DNA of 18,288 nucleotides, taken from assembly GCA_947174965.1 (NCBI GenBank), contig CAMWKY010000010.1:1-18288 (forward strand), given 5' to 3'. The notes beneath the pieces are model-generated. The model had not been told where the DNA came from. It searched no databases and saw only the letters and a program-made list of their open reading frames with translations. Both the position numbers and the translations under genes were made by a program. Of the stretch, positions 17,461 through 18,288 are shown piece by piece (position 1 is the first letter of the stretch; every line of letters starts with the position of its first letter). This DNA comes from an uncultured Ruminococcus sp. Lineage in GTDB: Bacteria > Bacillota > Clostridia > Oscillospirales > Ruminococcaceae.

Positions 17461-17512
17461 TAAAAGTTTTCAACAATTTGCAGTTAATAGACTGTAGTCG
17501 AGAAATACCCTC

Positions 17513-17541
17513 TTGACAAATCTGTTTTTATGTGATATAAT
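17513..17541 (+). promoter_or_regulatory. Consensus promoter of tRNA-Thr
   Basis: TTGACA (17513-17518), a 17-bp spacer and TATAAT (17536-17541), with TGA before the -10 (extended -10). The expected start near 17548 is about 27 bp before the tRNA. Confidence 0.85.
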
Positions 17542-17574
17542 AATTATAGCATATTATTCTCAATTTGTCAATAG

Positions 17575-17650
17575 GCTTGTGTAGCACAGTTGGTAGTGCA
17601 GCTCATTCGTAATGAGCAGGTCGCAGGTTCGAGTCCCGTCACAAGCTCCA
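17575..17650 (+). tRNA. tRNA-Thr (anticodon CGT)
   Basis: A complete 76-nt cloverleaf with encoded CCA. The acceptor stem is GCTTGTG/CACAAGC, the D stem GCAC/GTGC with loop AGTTGGTA, and the anticodon stem GCTCA/TGAGC with loop TTCGTAA. The anticodon CGT reads ACG codons (Thr). The variable loop is AGGTC and the T-loop TTCGAGT. The T stem GCAGG/CCCGT has an A-C mismatch (17625 against 17637) and a terminal G-U. Confidence 0.95.
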
Positions 17651-17664
17651 TAAGAAAACAGCGT

Positions 17665-17709
17665 AAAACAGGCATATTCTCTTATAAGGGAGTATGTCTG
17701 TTTTGTTTT
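17665..17709 (+). terminator. Terminator after tRNA-Thr
   Basis: A 17-bp stem with three G-U pairs (17665-17681 with 17688-17704; outer arms AAAACAG/CTGTTTT) and a 6-nt loop TTATAA is followed by T-rich GTTTTG. The T-run is interrupted, but the stem is long. Confidence 0.7.
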
Positions 17710-17846
17710 GCTGAATGGTGAAATACGTGATTTTTACGTGCGATTGTGAATTTTTTGTAAACTTTTCTCGATAATCAATGTTTTTTGATTGAAAAAGATG
17801 CTGTTTTTGCCCTCTTATGAAAAGATATTGCAAAGGAGCAAAAATA

Positions 17847-18288
17847 ATGACCAACACAGCAAATACAAATGCGCAGAAAGAAATGACACTTCTGGAGTTT
17901 TTTGAGTACACCGAAAGAGCAATAGACCTTGCATTTGAACGCAGGAACACTGACAAGGAAATTTTTACAAACATAATGTTTCAGGCAAGACGATTTAACA
18001 AGGAACAGCTGACCTATGAACTGATGCAAAAGAAAGCTAAAGAACGTGGCGAGCCTGAACTGTGGGAGATACCGCAGGATTTTGAAAAGCCAGTCCAGAT
18101 GATGAAATTCAATCCCGATTATCTTCCTAACCTGCTCCGTGACTATCTCAAAGCTGTTGCGGAGTATGTGCAGGTTGATGTTGAAATGTGCGTACTGCCG
18201 TTGCTGTCGGTGCTGTCACGCTGTGTACAAGGGAAATTCAATGTCTGTTTTCCGAATACTTTTCATGAAGAACCGCTGAATCTCTATA
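17847..18288 (+). CDS. Start of a DUF3987-like protein (3' end missing)
   Basis: 147 codons are visible, open to the right edge, from ATG 17847 with AAAGGAG upstream. The N-terminal ~70 residues are charged and helical. The following part contains FNPDYLPNLLRDYLKAVAEYVQVDVEM, LPLLSVLSRCVQGKF and EPLNLY. This resembles the entry region of DUF3987 (YfjI-like) proteins, which usually continue into a P-loop ATPase and are common in phages and integrated elements. Codon choice (frequent CTG, GCG, TCG) seems to differ from the CTT-rich core genes. It sits just after a tRNA and its terminator. The assignment rests on a partial sequence. Confidence 0.6.
   Translation, partial: MTNTANTNAQKEMTLLEFFEYTERAIDLAFERRNTDKEIFTNIMFQARRFNKEQLTYELMQKKAKERGEPELWEIPQDFEKPVQMMKFNPDYLPNLLRDYLKAVAEYVQVDVEMCVLPLLSVLSRCVQGKFNVCFPNTFHEEPLNLY

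Larger units (their letters stand above)
16845..17475. other. Second dense array of DnaA-box-like sites
   Basis: This ~630-bp non-coding region carries eight exact TTTTCCACA on the plus strand, at 16845, 17008, 17120, 17142, 17273, 17297, 17397 and 17419. It also has nine TTTTCAACA at 16857, 17032, 17098, 17175, 17285, 17309, 17375, 17452 and 17467. One reverse copy lies at 16969, and TTTCAACA 8-mers lie between. The words are the same as in the dnaA-dnaN gap, at higher density and nearly all in one orientation. No gene is convincing here; apparent minus-strand reading frames are translated repeats. It may be a DnaA-titrating locus or a second part of the origin. Confidence 0.8.

Noticed and set aside
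16845..17475. CRISPR array
   Set aside because: The repeats are 8-9 bp words at irregular spacing plus one 86-bp duplication. There are no uniform repeats with unique spacers and no cas genes.

Overview
The window looks like the replication-origin neighbourhood of an AT-rich Firmicute, most likely a Clostridia member close to Ruminococcus (Oscillospiraceae). The order dnaA - origin - dnaN - yaaA - recF - remB - gyrB - gyrA is the classic Firmicutes arrangement. TTG and GTG starts are frequent, and a YtaF-type sporulation membrane protein and a DUF4830-like protein also occur. The genus is inferred from gene content only.

Layout. 1-1337: dnaA, with its first residues beyond the left edge. 1338-2405: a ~1.07 kb origin packed with DnaA-box-like sequences (TTTTCCACA and TTTTCAACA), ending in a T-rich unwinding-type tract, a 7-bp inverted repeat and two 30-bp direct repeats just before dnaN. 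2406-5137: a tight dnaN-yaaA-recF-remB operon. 5138-5274: a leader with competing inverted repeats. 5275-11436: a small membrane protein, gyrB, a YcxB-like membrane protein, gyrA and a metallophosphoesterase, all on the plus strand. 11438-12058: convergent ytaF. 12195-12617: DUF4830-like protein on the minus strand. 12699-13478: RsuA-type pseudouridine synthase. 13596-14726: MsmK/UgpC-type sugar-ABC ATPase with its own promoter.

The most unusual parts lie further right. Between the ABC ATPase and a PepV-like dipeptidase (15053-16306) there are two tandem ~130-nt elements. Each is closed by the same 11-12 bp stem, and the second ends in a T-run like an intrinsic terminator directly before the peptidase ribosome-binding site. 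They look like a pair of structured RNAs, possibly a tandem cis-regulator, of a class I do not recognise. After a small Asp/Asn-rich lipoprotein (16367-16720, minus) comes a second array of DnaA-box-like sequences (about 16845-17475). It is denser than the array next to dnaN and includes an 86-bp direct repeat. Next come a consensus promoter, tRNA-Thr(CGT), a terminator, and the start of a gene resembling DUF3987 mobile-element proteins, which runs off the right edge.

Together the core genes cover initiation (DnaA and its sites), the sliding clamp (DnaN), gap and fork repair (RecF) and supercoiling (GyrA/GyrB). The second DnaA-site array could titrate DnaA or be part of a split origin. The tRNA plus DUF3987-like gene may mark the edge of an integrated element.
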